A stretch of 64,000 nucleotides of DNA from an uncultured Bacteroidota bacterium (lineage in GTDB: Bacteria > Bacteroidota > Bacteroidia > Bacteroidales > F082), in contig CAJBPB010000179.1 in assembly GCA_903957365.1 (NCBI GenBank), positions 1-64,000 on the forward strand. Reading direction: 5' to 3'. Both the position numbers and the translations under genes were made by a program. Shown here piece by piece: positions 47,612 to 57,125 of this stretch. The first letter of the stretch is position 1. Every line of letters begins with the position of its first letter. The notes below the pieces were generated by a model, which was not told where the DNA came from, did not search any database, and saw only the letters and a program-made list of their open reading frames with translations.

Positions 47612-49110
47612 GATTGTCGGGCCAAAGGTTTGTCTTTTTTAAAGATCCGCTTAATCATTTTACGCCAGCTATCGGCATCAAGTAATGGTGCGTCAGTGGT
47701 GGCTTTAAACGTGAGAAAAAAGCCAACAGGCAACAGAAGGATCGATGACAGCCAAACGCCGAAAAACATATCCAGATCTCCGACTTTGGCTGCTTTTTCA
47801 CCAAAAATGCTTGTGACATGATAGATCACAAAGAAAAGCACGGATATCACAACGGGCAGCCCCAGCCCTCCTTTTCGGATGATGGCACCCATGGGCGCTC
47901 CGATAAAAAATAAGATAAGGCAGGCAAAGGACAATGTGAATTTTTTGTGCCAGACCCATTCATGTTTTCTGATGTTCTCTGCCTGAAAATTAAAATCATT
48001 TTTATTGAAAACGATATTATCCCGGGTGGTTCTTCCGGCAGTCATTGCAAGATCCACAATTTCAGTCTGGTCGGTTTTGTCGAAATTATCCAGAATCGGC
48101 CATTTCGTTTCTTTGGATTTGGGTAGCTCCACAACTTTGAAAGTGGCTTTCACAGGATCTTTTTTGACACTGGTTTTTCTGGTTTTCGCATTGGTTTTTG
48201 TGGTATCAATCGACGAAAGATATTGAAACCTCTTGATGAAATTCTCATTGTATTTTACTTTGCGGTCAGCAAATTTCAATTCAAGCGAGTCAATAAAAAT
48301 ATCCAGTTGTTTGGTGTTCAGCATGGTATAATGACTCTTAAAAAGATCTTCCTGTGTTCGGGCGAGGTCAAAATCTGAAAGATCAAATTTAATCCGTTGC
48401 TCTGAAAACTCGGTCCGTTCAAACGGACGGAAATCCTTGAAGTTTCGGGTGGTTACAATATCATTGTATGAATAGCCATCGAAAAGTGTGAATATAAGGC
48501 TCTTTTGATCGGCACTCATTGCCATAATACCCGATTTGGCAGTAGTCACACTGATGTTTCCCTGACGGTCGGTGTGATCATAAATCTTTACATCATAAAT
48601 GGTACGTCCATCTTTTGCTTTTTCACCCACACGGATGATATAATTGTTGATGCCATTGTAAAACACACCTTCGTTGATATTGAACGCGAGTTTTTGCTGA
48701 CGAACATCATAAAGAAGTGATTGAAATTTGAGATTGGCAACAGGTAGTACGTTGTTTGAGAAGACGAAAGCGAGAATGCTAAGTAAAAAAGAAAGATAAA
48801 TCAGAGGGCGCATAATTTTCCAGACAGAAATTCCGGCAGCTTTAAGGGCAACAAGCTCATAATGTTCACCCAGATTCCCAAAAGTCATTAAGGAGGAAAG
48901 CAATACAGCCAGTGGCAGGGCCATCGGAACAAAAGTAGCGCTTGCGTAAAAAAGTAATTGGCTAATTGTGTAAGCGTCAAGACCTTTGCCAACCAGATCG
49001 TCGATATATTTCCATAAAAACTGCATCAAAAGGATAAATAACGCAATGAAAAAAGTCATTACGAAAGGCCCCAGATAAGATTTTAAAATAAAACGATAGG
49101 TTTTCTTCAA
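47608..49110 (-). CDS. LptF/LptG-family lipopolysaccharide export permease (500 aa)
   Basis: YjgP/YjgQ-type permease of the Lpt system, with three N-terminal membrane helices, a large periplasmic beta domain (about 130-370) and three C-terminal helices. The segment GEHYELVALKAAGISVWKI is the typical coupling region. The start is taken as TTG at 49110: a perfect -7 element lies at 49141-49134, so the transcript would begin inside any longer frame, and MKKTYRFILKSYLGPF is the normal family N-terminus. There is no ATG nearby. Confidence 0.88.
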   Translation of the reverse strand: MKKTYRFILKSYLGPFVMTFFIALFILLMQFLWKYIDDLVGKGLDAYTISQLLFYASATFVPMALPLAVLLSSLMTFGNLGEHYELVALKAAGISVWKIMRPLIYLSFLLSILAFVFSNNVLPVANLKFQSLLYDVRQQKLAFNINEGVFYNGINNYIIRVGEKAKDGRTIYDVKIYDHTDRQGNISVTTAKSGIMAMSADQKSLIFTLFDGYSYNDIVTTRNFKDFRPFERTEFSEQRIKFDLSDFDLARTQEDLFKSHYTMLNTKQLDIFIDSLELKFADRKVKYNENFIKRFQYLSSIDTTKTNAKTRKTSVKKDPVKATFKVVELPKSKETKWPILDNFDKTDQTEIVDLAMTAGRTTRDNIVFNKNDFNFQAENIRKHEWVWHKKFTLSFACLILFFIGAPMGAIIRKGGLGLPVVISVLFFVIYHVTSIFGEKAAKVGDLDMFFGVWLSSILLLPVGFFLTFKATTDAPLLDADSWRKMIKRIFKKDKPLARQS

Positions 49111-49133
49111 TCTGAAAAAGATTTTCTGTCCGA

Positions 49134-49141
49134 CAAATTTA
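49134..49141 (-). promoter_or_regulatory. -7 element of the lptF/G gene
   Basis: On the - strand this reads TAAATTTG, a perfect TAnnTTTG match. A transcript would start near 49127, which makes the TTG at 49110 the first in-frame start codon. Confidence 0.6.
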
Positions 49142-49309
49142 CACCAATTTGTTGAAATGGTTATCCACACTAACGATGGATGGTCATTATAAATTGTCTG
49201 CGAAAGTTTTTGATCAAAATTTAAAGGTTTGAATTGACATTGAAAAAATCATCTGTAACTTTTTTACAGTTGGTCACGTCATAGTATCAAATCATTAAAA
49301 ACGAAACAA

Positions 49310-49972
49310 ATGAAAACACTATTAAGAAATCTGATTTTAGTTATGACACTAAGTTTAACCACGATCAGTCTGATGTCTCAAACAAGAGGAAATGGCAAGG
49401 TTGTGGAAAAAACATTTGAACTTAAGACATTCGACCGCATATCGGCCGGTGGAGCATTTAAAATTTTCATCACACAATCAGCCGATCAAAAGGTTGTGAT
49501 AAAGACTGATGAAAATTTAATGAGTCTGATTGAAGTAAAAGTTGTTGATGGAGAATTACAGCTTTCACCAAAATCAATGCAACATATAACCAAACTTGAG
49601 GCTGAAATAAGTGTCGCTTCCTTAAAGGAAATTGTTGTTTCAGGAGCCACAGATGTGAAAACCATCAATAAATTCAGTGGTTCAGAGATGGAAATTGATG
49701 CAAGCGGTGCTTCCGATATTTTATTTACGGGGGATTATGATAAAATGGATATTGAACTCTCAGGCGCGAGTAATCTGACTCTGACTGGTATCGGGAAAAC
49801 AATGAAAGCAGAAATAAGCGGGGCTTCCGATTTAAAAGCCGCAGATTTCGTAGTAGAGAATGCCCTGGTTGAAGCAAGCGGCGCCAGCGATGCAACCGTG
49901 AACGTAAAAGAAAACCTGAATGCAAACGAAAGTGGCGCTTCAGATATTCATAATGTTCATAAAAGCAAATAA
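49310..49972 (+). CDS. GIN-domain (DUF2807) secreted protein (220 aa)
   Basis: Signal peptide about 1-24. The body is a DUF2807/GIN right-handed beta-helix-like domain. It starts FELKTFDRISAGGAFKIFITQ and carries repeated SGASD/ASGASN turns (about 125-215), one per coil. Function is unknown; the family is abundant in Bacteroidota envelopes. The next gene, 50 bases on, is a longer paralogue. Confidence 0.85.
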   Translation: MKTLLRNLILVMTLSLTTISLMSQTRGNGKVVEKTFELKTFDRISAGGAFKIFITQSADQKVVIKTDENLMSLIEVKVVDGELQLSPKSMQHITKLEAEISVASLKEIVVSGATDVKTINKFSGSEMEIDASGASDILFTGDYDKMDIELSGASNLTLTGIGKTMKAEISGASDLKAADFVVENALVEASGASDATVNVKENLNANESGASDIHNVHKSK

Positions 49973-50022
49973 TAAAGAAAAATATAATCAATAAATATAC
50001 AAAACGTTAAATTAATTAAATC

Positions 50023-51630
50023 ATGAAAACTGCAACAATTTTAAAAAGTATATTGCTATTGTTAATGTTTAACAGTATAGCAATCAGTTCGATAGCACAA
50101 AAAACCGGTGATGGTAATGTTGTTAAAAAAACCATTGAGCTTCCGGCATTTGACCGTATCTCGGTGGGTGGGGCAATGAAAGTTATCCTGACACAGGCAA
50201 GTGAGCAAAAGGTTACTGTTGAGGTAGATGGAAATCTACTTGAAAATTTGGGGATAAAGGTAGTAGATGGTGAGTTGAAACTTTCATCGGGTTCTTATCG
50301 CAAGGCAACGGTCCTGAAAGCTGAGATCAGCATGCCAAAACTCACAGGTATTGATGCTTCGGGGGCTTCTTTTGTTTCAACCGCCAATCAGTTTACAGGA
50401 GGTTTTTTAAGTTTGGAAGCCAGTGGTGCATCACATATTATTTTTGATGGGGTTTATGAAAAAGTGGAAACCGGACTTTCCGGAGCAAGCAAAATCACTC
50501 TGAAAGGAAAATCAGATATACTCGAAACAAATATGAGCGGGGCATCAAAGTTGCTCGCCGAAGATTTTGAAGTACGGGATGCCAATGTTGAAGCCAGCGG
50601 TGCCAGTGATGCCTATGTAAATGCCACTGAAAATCTTGAAATTCAAACAAGCGGTGCCTCTAAAGTACATCACAAACAAGGGGTCAAATCTGTAGAAACA
50701 GATATTGAAATGGAGATTGAAGAAATTGAGACGGAAATTGAAAACGGCGAATGGGGAAATGTAAATGTGTATGATTCACCTACAGGTGATACCGTGCGCG
50801 TGAAGGTTGGAAACCTTAATATTGAAGTGATTGATGGTGATTCGACCAGCGTTAAAATCGGTAGCCGGTCGATCACAGTAGATGAAGACGGAAATGTTAA
50901 GGTGTGCAAGGAGAAAAGAGTAAAATTCAATGGTCATTGGGCCGGTGTTGAATTGGGTGTAAATGGTTGGCTCACACCAGATTTCAATATGAGTTTTCCA
51001 AAGGAAGATAGTTATCTGGATCTGAGGATGGAAAAAAGTATCAATTTCAACCTGAATTTATTCGAACAGAATATTGCCCTGAACCGGGCAAAAACCATTG
51101 GATTGGTAAGTGGTGTTGGAATTTCATGGAACAATTACCGTTTCTCAAACGATGTTTTTCTCACCTCTGATTCAGCTTATTTTAAGGCGTTTTTTATGGA
51201 AGGTGTTTCTGTAAAAAAGAGTAAACTGACAAATATGTATATCACTGTGCCATTGTTTTTTGAGGTACAGACCAATGCTGTTAAAAATTCGGAAAGACTG
51301 CATCTTGCTGTGGGTGTGATTGGTGGATGGCGCATTTCATCGCATAGCAAATTGTATTTTAACGAGGCAAACAAGGAGTTTACTTTGGTTGATCCTGCTA
51401 CAGACGAAACACTTCCGATGATATTTCGCAGTCCAAATTCTTCCGACAGAAATATTACCAAGAACTTCGATGGTTTTGATATGCGACCTTTGAAACTTGA
51501 TGCAAGTATTCGCGCTGGATGGGGCATTGTGAGTTTATATGCCAATTATTCAATCTTTTCGCTGTGGATCAAAGACAAAGGACCAGAGGTATATCCTTTC
51601 TCGGCAGGTATTTGCCTTGCCGGTTGGTGA
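50023..51630 (+). CDS. GIN-domain protein with C-terminal outer-membrane barrel-like region (535 aa)
   Basis: Residues about 28-220 are a GIN/DUF2807 domain closely related to the preceding gene (same ELPAFDRISVGGAMK start and SGAS repeats). An acidic helical linker (IEMEIEEIETEIENGEWG, about 228-245) and a small strand-rich part (to about 300) follow. The C-terminal 220 residues look like a PorT-type outer-membrane beta-barrel. The combination suggests a surface-anchored version of the upstream protein. The signal peptide ends SIAQ. Confidence 0.75.
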   Translation: MKTATILKSILLLLMFNSIAISSIAQKTGDGNVVKKTIELPAFDRISVGGAMKVILTQASEQKVTVEVDGNLLENLGIKVVDGELKLSSGSYRKATVLKAEISMPKLTGIDASGASFVSTANQFTGGFLSLEASGASHIIFDGVYEKVETGLSGASKITLKGKSDILETNMSGASKLLAEDFEVRDANVEASGASDAYVNATENLEIQTSGASKVHHKQGVKSVETDIEMEIEEIETEIENGEWGNVNVYDSPTGDTVRVKVGNLNIEVIDGDSTSVKIGSRSITVDEDGNVKVCKEKRVKFNGHWAGVELGVNGWLTPDFNMSFPKEDSYLDLRMEKSINFNLNLFEQNIALNRAKTIGLVSGVGISWNNYRFSNDVFLTSDSAYFKAFFMEGVSVKKSKLTNMYITVPLFFEVQTNAVKNSERLHLAVGVIGGWRISSHSKLYFNEANKEFTLVDPATDETLPMIFRSPNSSDRNITKNFDGFDMRPLKLDASIRAGWGIVSLYANYSIFSLWIKDKGPEVYPFSAGICLAGW

Positions 51631-51635
51631 TAATA

Positions 51636-51664
51636 AAAAACGCCTGAGAAATCAGGCGTTTTTA
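51636..51664 (+). terminator. Terminator after the GIN-domain genes
   Basis: A 10-bp stem, AAACGCCTGA/TCAGGCGTTT, with a GAAA tetraloop, followed by Ts, 6 bases after the stop. Confidence 0.9.
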
Positions 51665-51692
51665 TTTTGGAAATATTTTCACAAAAAACCTT

Positions 51693-51734
51693 ATAACCTT
51701 GCAGATTATTGAAAATCTGCAAGGTTATTTTTTA
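51693..51734. terminator. Perfect 15-bp hairpin downstream of ackA
   Basis: ATAACCTTGCAGATT (51693-51707) pairs with AATCTGCAAGGTTAT (51714-51728) around a 6-base loop. A T run follows on the + strand, and another lies a few bases beyond on the - strand. It lies between convergent transcripts and could terminate ackA as well as back up the previous terminator. Confidence 0.7.
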
Positions 51735-52952
51735 AAAATTAGATTCTTCCAGAATTTTCTCATGAATTTCATAGGTATCAGCAGCAATCATCAATTCTTC
51801 ATCCGTTGGAACAACAATTACTTTCACTTTACTTTCAGGTAAACTGATCAATTCTTCTTTTCCTCTCGACTTCATTGATTTTTCCTTGTCAATGCTGATA
51901 CCAAAGAACTCAAGACCTTCTAAAATTTTTGTCCGGGTGTTTGTATCATTTTCACCAATTCCTCCCGTAAAGACAATCAAATCGACGCCACCCATGGCGG
52001 CTGCGTATGAACCGATATATTTCTTAACCCTGTATTGATACATCTCCAGTGAGATTTTTGCACGTTCGTTGCCTTCATTGGCAGCTGTTTCAATGTCGCG
52101 CATATCTGAAGAAACACCAGAGATCCCCACCATACCTGAAAATTTATTCACAAGGGTATTGGTATAAGGAATACTGGTTTCTTCCTTGTCAGCGATATAA
52201 AGTAAAGCGCCCACATCAAGGTCACCGCAGCGAGTTCCCATAATCAAACCCTCGGTTGGCGTCATTCCCATGCTGGTATCCAATGATTTACCATCCATTA
52301 TTGCCGCCATTGAAGCACCATTACCAAGATGGCAGGTGATGATTTTTTGCTGTTTGATGTCTAAACCAAGTATGTCACAGGCGCGCTGTGAAACATATTT
52401 ATGACTGGTTCCATGAAAGCCATAACGCCTGATTTTGTATTTTTCATACAAGGCGTATGGGATTCCATACAAAAATGATTTTGGAGGCATTGTCTGATGA
52501 AAGGCTGTGTCAAATACACCAACCTGAAGCACTTCAGGCAGAAGTTCCTTCATTGCATAAATACCTTTCAGATTAGGTGGATTATGCAGCGGAGCCAGAT
52601 CGATACATTCTTCAAGCGCTTCAATTACTTCATCGGTGATAAAAACACTACCGCTATATTTTTCACCTGCGTGCACAACACGGTGTCCGACAGCTTCAAT
52701 TTCATCGATGGTTTTGATGCTGCCATATTTTTCGCTGATCAAAATAGCGAGTAAATGTTCAATTCCACCCTGGTGATCAATAATTTCCCCTTCGAGTTTT
52801 ACCTCAATACCGTCTGATCTTTTGTGTTTGATAGACGCACCTTTCAGTCCGATCTTGTCAACCAATCCTTTGGCCAGAACATTGCGTGATGGCATTTCAA
52901 AAAGCTGATATTTGATCGAAGAACTTCCGCAGTTTAATACTATTATCTTCAT
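51732..52952 (-). CDS. ackA: Acetate kinase (406 aa)
   Basis: Converts acetyl phosphate plus ADP to acetate plus ATP. Family signatures are MKIIVLNCGSSSIKYQLFEM at the N-terminus, RRYGFHGTSHKYV (about 175) and TGGIGENDTNTR (about 325). It is the last gene of a - strand operon with a 3-hydroxyacyl-CoA dehydrogenase and pta, giving ATP from acetyl-CoA during fermentation. Confidence 0.97.
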   Translation of the reverse strand: MKIIVLNCGSSSIKYQLFEMPSRNVLAKGLVDKIGLKGASIKHKRSDGIEVKLEGEIIDHQGGIEHLLAILISEKYGSIKTIDEIEAVGHRVVHAGEKYSGSVFITDEVIEALEECIDLAPLHNPPNLKGIYAMKELLPEVLQVGVFDTAFHQTMPPKSFLYGIPYALYEKYKIRRYGFHGTSHKYVSQRACDILGLDIKQQKIITCHLGNGASMAAIMDGKSLDTSMGMTPTEGLIMGTRCGDLDVGALLYIADKEETSIPYTNTLVNKFSGMVGISGVSSDMRDIETAANEGNERAKISLEMYQYRVKKYIGSYAAAMGGVDLIVFTGGIGENDTNTRTKILEGLEFFGISIDKEKSMKSRGKEELISLPESKVKVIVVPTDEELMIAADTYEIHEKILEESNF

Positions 52953-52975
52953 TTTTACGATTTCTTTGTTGGTTA

Positions 52976-53938
52976 TTATTTAATCACTGCACAAGTAACG
53001 GTTTGATCTACAGCTTTTCCGGATTGATAATTGTAAAAACCCCTGCCTGTAAGCTTGCCAAGATAATTGGCGCGAACCAGACGTTTTATGATTGGAGAAG
53101 GTTTGTATTTTTTATCGCCGAATTCCTGGTAAAGATTGTCCATATATTTTAAAATCTTGTCCAATCCGATCCTGTCAGCCATCTCAAAAGGTCCGAATAA
53201 ATGTCCGGATGATTCACGCATTGCGAAATCAATATCATTCACTGAGGCGACACCTTCCATCAGGATTTCGCAAGCTTCATTGATTGTGGTAACGATCATG
53301 CGTGTAACGATGTTTCCGGGAGATTCGTTCAGGCGAATGATTTTTTTGTCGATCATACCGGCAAATTTCACAACCTGTTCAAAAGCTTCTTCTGATGAAG
53401 CAATCCCTCTGACCACTTCAATGATATGTGTTTTGTGTATCGGAAGGATAAAATGCATACCAATCGCACGTTCAGGATGTTTCAACGCCGCGGCCAGATC
53501 TGAAATCATTAACGTGGTAATATTCGATGAGATAATGGCATCAGGACGGACAACCTGTTCAACTTTCCTGAAAATTTCTTTTCTGATTTCGATACTCGTT
53601 CCGCGTTTACGTGAGCTGATACTTTCGATAACGATATCACAATCGGCCAGATCCTCGTAATTTGAAGTGCCTTTGATGCGGCTGAGTATGGCTCGTTTTT
53701 CGCTGGTAGTAAGTCCCCAGTGGTTGATAACGTCATCAAGCTGTGAACCGATCTGTTCAAATATTTCTTTGATTCTGTTTTCATCAGTGTCAAGGAAAAC
53801 AACATCCAGTCCGTTACCAGATATTGCCATTGTAATTTCCTGACCCACTGCACCGCAACCAATTACACCGATTTTTTGGATGATACCTTTGGGCTGCTTA
53901 CGTTTTCCCAAAGTAAAATCTGCTAATGTTTCACTCAT
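52976..53938 (-). CDS. 3-hydroxyacyl-CoA (3-hydroxybutyryl-CoA) dehydrogenase family (320 aa)
   Basis: NAD(P)-dependent oxidoreductase of the 3HCDH family. The Rossmann motif is IGVIGCGAVGQEIT (about 24), the HFILPIHKTHIIEVVRG segment holds the catalytic His region (about 158), and SPGNIVTRM (about 206) marks the start of the helical C-domain. At 320 residues it is longer than the usual 280-290, with an 18-residue N-terminal extension. It lies between pta and ackA, so a role in butanoyl/acetoacetyl-CoA interconversion feeding acetyl-CoA is plausible; the substrate is not certain. Confidence 0.88.
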   Translation of the reverse strand: MSETLADFTLGKRKQPKGIIQKIGVIGCGAVGQEITMAISGNGLDVVFLDTDENRIKEIFEQIGSQLDDVINHWGLTTSEKRAILSRIKGTSNYEDLADCDIVIESISSRKRGTSIEIRKEIFRKVEQVVRPDAIISSNITTLMISDLAAALKHPERAIGMHFILPIHKTHIIEVVRGIASSEEAFEQVVKFAGMIDKKIIRLNESPGNIVTRMIVTTINEACEILMEGVASVNDIDFAMRESSGHLFGPFEMADRIGLDKILKYMDNLYQEFGDKKYKPSPIIKRLVRANYLGKLTGRGFYNYQSGKAVDQTVTCAVIK

Positions 53939-53992
53939 TGTTATTTCTTTATGTAAGTTGTTATAATTCTGATATTTAGCAATTATTATGTA

Positions 53993-54994
53993 CTATAAAC
54001 CATTTGCCTGATTTACAGTAATGGCAACCAGATTTACAATGTCTTCCACTGAACAACCGCGCGAAAGATCATTGATAGGGGCAGCCAATCCCTGTAATAC
54101 TGGTCCGATTGCTTCCGCATCGGCCATACGCTGAACAAGTTTATAAGCAATGTTACCAGATTCGAGCGATGGAAAAACCAGAACATTAGCTGTACCGGCA
54201 ATCGTTGAACCTGGCGCTTTTTTTCTTCCGATAGCTTCAATAATGGCTGCATCAGCCTGTAATTCACCGTCGATTAGTAGGTCAGGATTCATTTCTTTCG
54301 CGATAGCCAGTGCTTCAACAATTTTGTCAACCTTGGGATGTTTTGCGCTGCCTTTGGTTGAGAAACTTAACATGGCGACCCTTGGTTCGATACCTGCGAT
54401 GAATTTTGCTGTATGCGCAGATGCAACTGCTATTTCGGCCAGTTCGCGTGCAGTAGGATCTGGATTGACTGCACAGTCAGCGAAAATTAAAACGCCATCC
54501 TGACCAAATTTTTTGTCTTTCAAAACCATAATGAATGCACCTGATACCGCGCTGATTCCAGCCTGGGTTTTCACAATCTGAAAGGCAGGGCGCAATACAT
54601 CACCTGTTGCGTTATTGGCTCCGGCCACTTCTCCGTCTGCTTCTCCGGTTTTTATTAACAATACTGCCAGATACAACGGATCTTCCACCAGCTTAAGCGC
54701 CTGTTCAATGGTTAAGCCTTTGTTTTTGCGTATTTCGAAGAGAATATCTGCAAAATATTGCTTTCTTGGATTGTTAATTGGGTCGATGATGGTCGCTTTT
54801 GCGATGTTTTTCAGATCCCAGTGAGAAGCATTTTCTTTGATAGCCGCTTCGTTTCCGATTAAAATAAGCTGTGCGATATTTTCGCCAAGTACATCATCCG
54901 CTGCGCGTAATGTTCTTTCTTCTTCACCTTCAGGAAGCACAATTCGTTTATTTGTGCCGATCGCTCTTTTACGGATGCTTTGGATTAAGTCCAT
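53993..54994 (-). CDS. pta: Phosphate acetyltransferase (333 aa)
   Basis: Converts acetyl-CoA plus Pi to acetyl phosphate. Signatures: RIVLPEGEEERTLRAA at the N-terminus, GEADGEVAGANNATGDVLRP (about 115) and MLSFSTKGSAKHP (about 207). This is the short, single-domain Pta type of about 330 residues. First gene of the operon, with a perfect -7 element upstream. Confidence 0.96.
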   Translation of the reverse strand: MDLIQSIRKRAIGTNKRIVLPEGEEERTLRAADDVLGENIAQLILIGNEAAIKENASHWDLKNIAKATIIDPINNPRKQYFADILFEIRKNKGLTIEQALKLVEDPLYLAVLLIKTGEADGEVAGANNATGDVLRPAFQIVKTQAGISAVSGAFIMVLKDKKFGQDGVLIFADCAVNPDPTARELAEIAVASAHTAKFIAGIEPRVAMLSFSTKGSAKHPKVDKIVEALAIAKEMNPDLLIDGELQADAAIIEAIGRKKAPGSTIAGTANVLVFPSLESGNIAYKLVQRMADAEAIGPVLQGLAAPINDLSRGCSVEDIVNLVAITVNQANGL

Positions 54995-55025
54995 GTCTGA
55001 TTTGAATTTTAAGCATTTAAGGCGG

Positions 55026-55033
55026 CAAATTTA
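55026..55033 (-). promoter_or_regulatory. -7 element of the pta operon
   Basis: On the - strand this reads TAAATTTG followed by CC, about 32 bases before the pta ATG. Confidence 0.6.
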
Positions 55034-55155
55034 CCGAATAATTACTGGTTTTCTTATTGTCTTGTGTAATTATTAACACAGGCTTTTTTTTGTTGTTTGT
55101 CTCAAACTATCGATTTATAAAGGTTTAGCAGTTCTTTATATCCATTATAAATTAT

Positions 55156-55163
55156 TAATTTTG
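55156..55163 (+). promoter_or_regulatory. -7 element of the DUF4271-hemD pair
   Basis: TAATTTTG followed by CA, a TAnnTTTG match, 40 bases before the ATG at 55203. It argues that an upstream in-frame start inside this element is not used. Confidence 0.6.
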
Positions 55164-55202
55164 CAACCGCATTCACAAAGGAAGATTTATTTATATAGCA
55201 TA

Positions 55203-56081
55203 ATGACACAAACAGACCTGCTAACACAATCAATCGTTTACCAAAATCAACCTGCTTCAGTTGTCACTGAGCCTGTTTTTGCATGGAAATTTTTTGAGGA
55301 TGCTTCAACAAAACTTTATGTTGATAAGAGAAGTAAGCTAAAGGGTACATTTGTTGGAGAGCGTTTCGTTCATACCGGAAAAGAAATACAAATAAGGCCT
55401 GCAGTTCGGGTTGCCAAAATAAGGCCTTCTGAATGGTCAGGATTTCTGTTTCTGGGAATTTTGATTCTTGTTGTCATCTTAAAACGACTTACCACGCGCA
55501 AATACAATCAATTGTTGTCTTGTCTGTTTAGTAATACCAGATTGAGTCTTATGTTACGTGAATGGAATCCGATGAAAAATTTTATTTCTTTTCTTGTGGT
55601 ATTTATTTATGTCACCACTTTCACGCTATTGGTCCAAAACGCATTAGGTTTTATGTCATCCTATCCGGAGAGCAGTTCAGCCGGAATGATACTTTTCTTT
55701 CAGATATTTGGAGGATTGAGTCTGGTATTTGCATTCAAATTATTTGTGATCCGATTTCTGTCATACCTGTTCAAAACCCCGGAAGAAACTTCAAGATACT
55801 TGACCAATCACATCGGTTTTTTTGCAATCGGAGGTTTGATATTGTTGCCAATGTTACTGGTTATGATATACAATCCATCCATTTATATCGTTTTTTTTAG
55901 CTTCGGAATAATTTTTATATTGTTGATATTCAAAATAATAAGAAGTTTTGTTAGTGGATTGATACAGCCTCCCTTTTCTATTTTGTATTTATTTTTATAC
56001 CTTTGTGCCCTTGAAATTATGCCACTGATTGTGTTAACCAAGATATTTTTTATGCTTTCGAACGGGGAACGGGTGGAATAA
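55203..56081 (+). CDS. DUF4271 membrane protein (292 aa)
   Basis: An N-terminal soluble stretch (about 1-75) followed by 6-7 hydrophobic helices, matching the Bacteroidota DUF4271 family. ATG 55203 is chosen because a -7 element lies 40 bases upstream. The function is unknown. It directly precedes a uroporphyrinogen-III synthase gene, an order I associate with this phylum. Confidence 0.8.
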   Translation: MTQTDLLTQSIVYQNQPASVVTEPVFAWKFFEDASTKLYVDKRSKLKGTFVGERFVHTGKEIQIRPAVRVAKIRPSEWSGFLFLGILILVVILKRLTTRKYNQLLSCLFSNTRLSLMLREWNPMKNFISFLVVFIYVTTFTLLVQNALGFMSSYPESSSAGMILFFQIFGGLSLVFAFKLFVIRFLSYLFKTPEETSRYLTNHIGFFAIGGLILLPMLLVMIYNPSIYIVFFSFGIIFILLIFKIIRSFVSGLIQPPFSILYLFLYLCALEIMPLIVLTKIFFMLSNGERVE

Positions 56082-56202
56082 TGGCAAGAAAATAATAGCA
56101 TAAATTCAGATTTTTTAAAGTTTTTTGATAAATCCTAAACATTGATCTGTAATTGGGTGTTGTCTATTGAAAGATTAAAGCCAGAAATTAATAACTTTTA
56201 GA

Positions 56203-56964
56203 ATGAAAATAAAGTCAATACTTGTATCGCAACCTGAACCGATTGACAAGGAGAAATCCCCATACGGTGAGTTGAGTAGAAAGTATAATGTGAAGATAGA
56301 CTTCCATAAGTTCATTAAGATTGAAGGGGTTACAGCCAAGGAATTCCGGTTGGAACGTATTTCATTAGCTGATCATACTGCTGTTATTTTAAGCAGTCGT
56401 AATTCTGTTGATCATTTTTTTCGTATAGCAAAAGAAATGCGCTATGATGTTCCTGAAAACCTGAAATACTTTTGTATTTCTGAATCAACTGCATTTTACC
56501 TTCAGAAATATGTGCTCTACCGTAAACGCAAAATCTTCCATGGAAAGCAAAGTTTCGCTGAATTAATCGAAATCATCCGCAAGCATAAGGACGAGAAATA
56601 TCTCTTACCATGCTCCGACATTCATAAGGAAAGTATGGTGGATTTGCTTGATCAGGCGAAGGTAAATTATTCAAAAGCAATACTTTATCGCACAGAAGCA
56701 AGTAATTTGTCAGGTATTAAGATTGACGAATACGATATGTTTGTTTTCTTCAGTCCGGCCGGTATTAAATCATTGCAGAAGAATTTTCCGAAATTTAAAC
56801 AGGGCGAAAAGATATTTGGCGCGTTTGGTCAGTCAACGGTTGACTCAATTACTGAATCCGGATTTTCAGTTCAGGTTATGGCCCCGACCAAAACAGCCCC
56901 CTCAATGACGATGGCTCTGGAAGAATATCTTGAAATGGAAGCTAAAAAATCGAGGAAGAAATAA
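56203..56964 (+). CDS. hemD: Uroporphyrinogen-III synthase family protein (253 aa)
   Basis: HemD fold with two lobes; it closes hydroxymethylbilane to uroporphyrinogen III in tetrapyrrole (haem) synthesis. Visible features are the N-terminal SILVSQPEP, the inter-lobe SSRNSVDHFFRIA (about 66) and the FFSPAGIKSLQKNF segment (about 183), equivalent to the conserved F-x-S-x-x-x-x of the family. HemD is poorly conserved in sequence, so the call rests on motif order and the DUF4271 neighbour. The haem demand of the cytochrome operon makes the enzyme relevant, though it is not linked to it. Confidence 0.8.
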   Translation: MKIKSILVSQPEPIDKEKSPYGELSRKYNVKIDFHKFIKIEGVTAKEFRLERISLADHTAVILSSRNSVDHFFRIAKEMRYDVPENLKYFCISESTAFYLQKYVLYRKRKIFHGKQSFAELIEIIRKHKDEKYLLPCSDIHKESMVDLLDQAKVNYSKAILYRTEASNLSGIKIDEYDMFVFFSPAGIKSLQKNFPKFKQGEKIFGAFGQSTVDSITESGFSVQVMAPTKTAPSMTMALEEYLEMEAKKSRKK

Positions 56965-57125
56965 GTGCTGTTTTATTCACTTGTTTATTTCTGTGAATTT
57001 GATATTATTCTTTTTGGCGAATCATAATTGATAAATGAATATTATCTTACTCAAAACCTTGGTCTGATCCCTGCTGATTAATCAGTTATACTATTTTACT
57101 TTAATACCCTGATCATTCCTACCGC

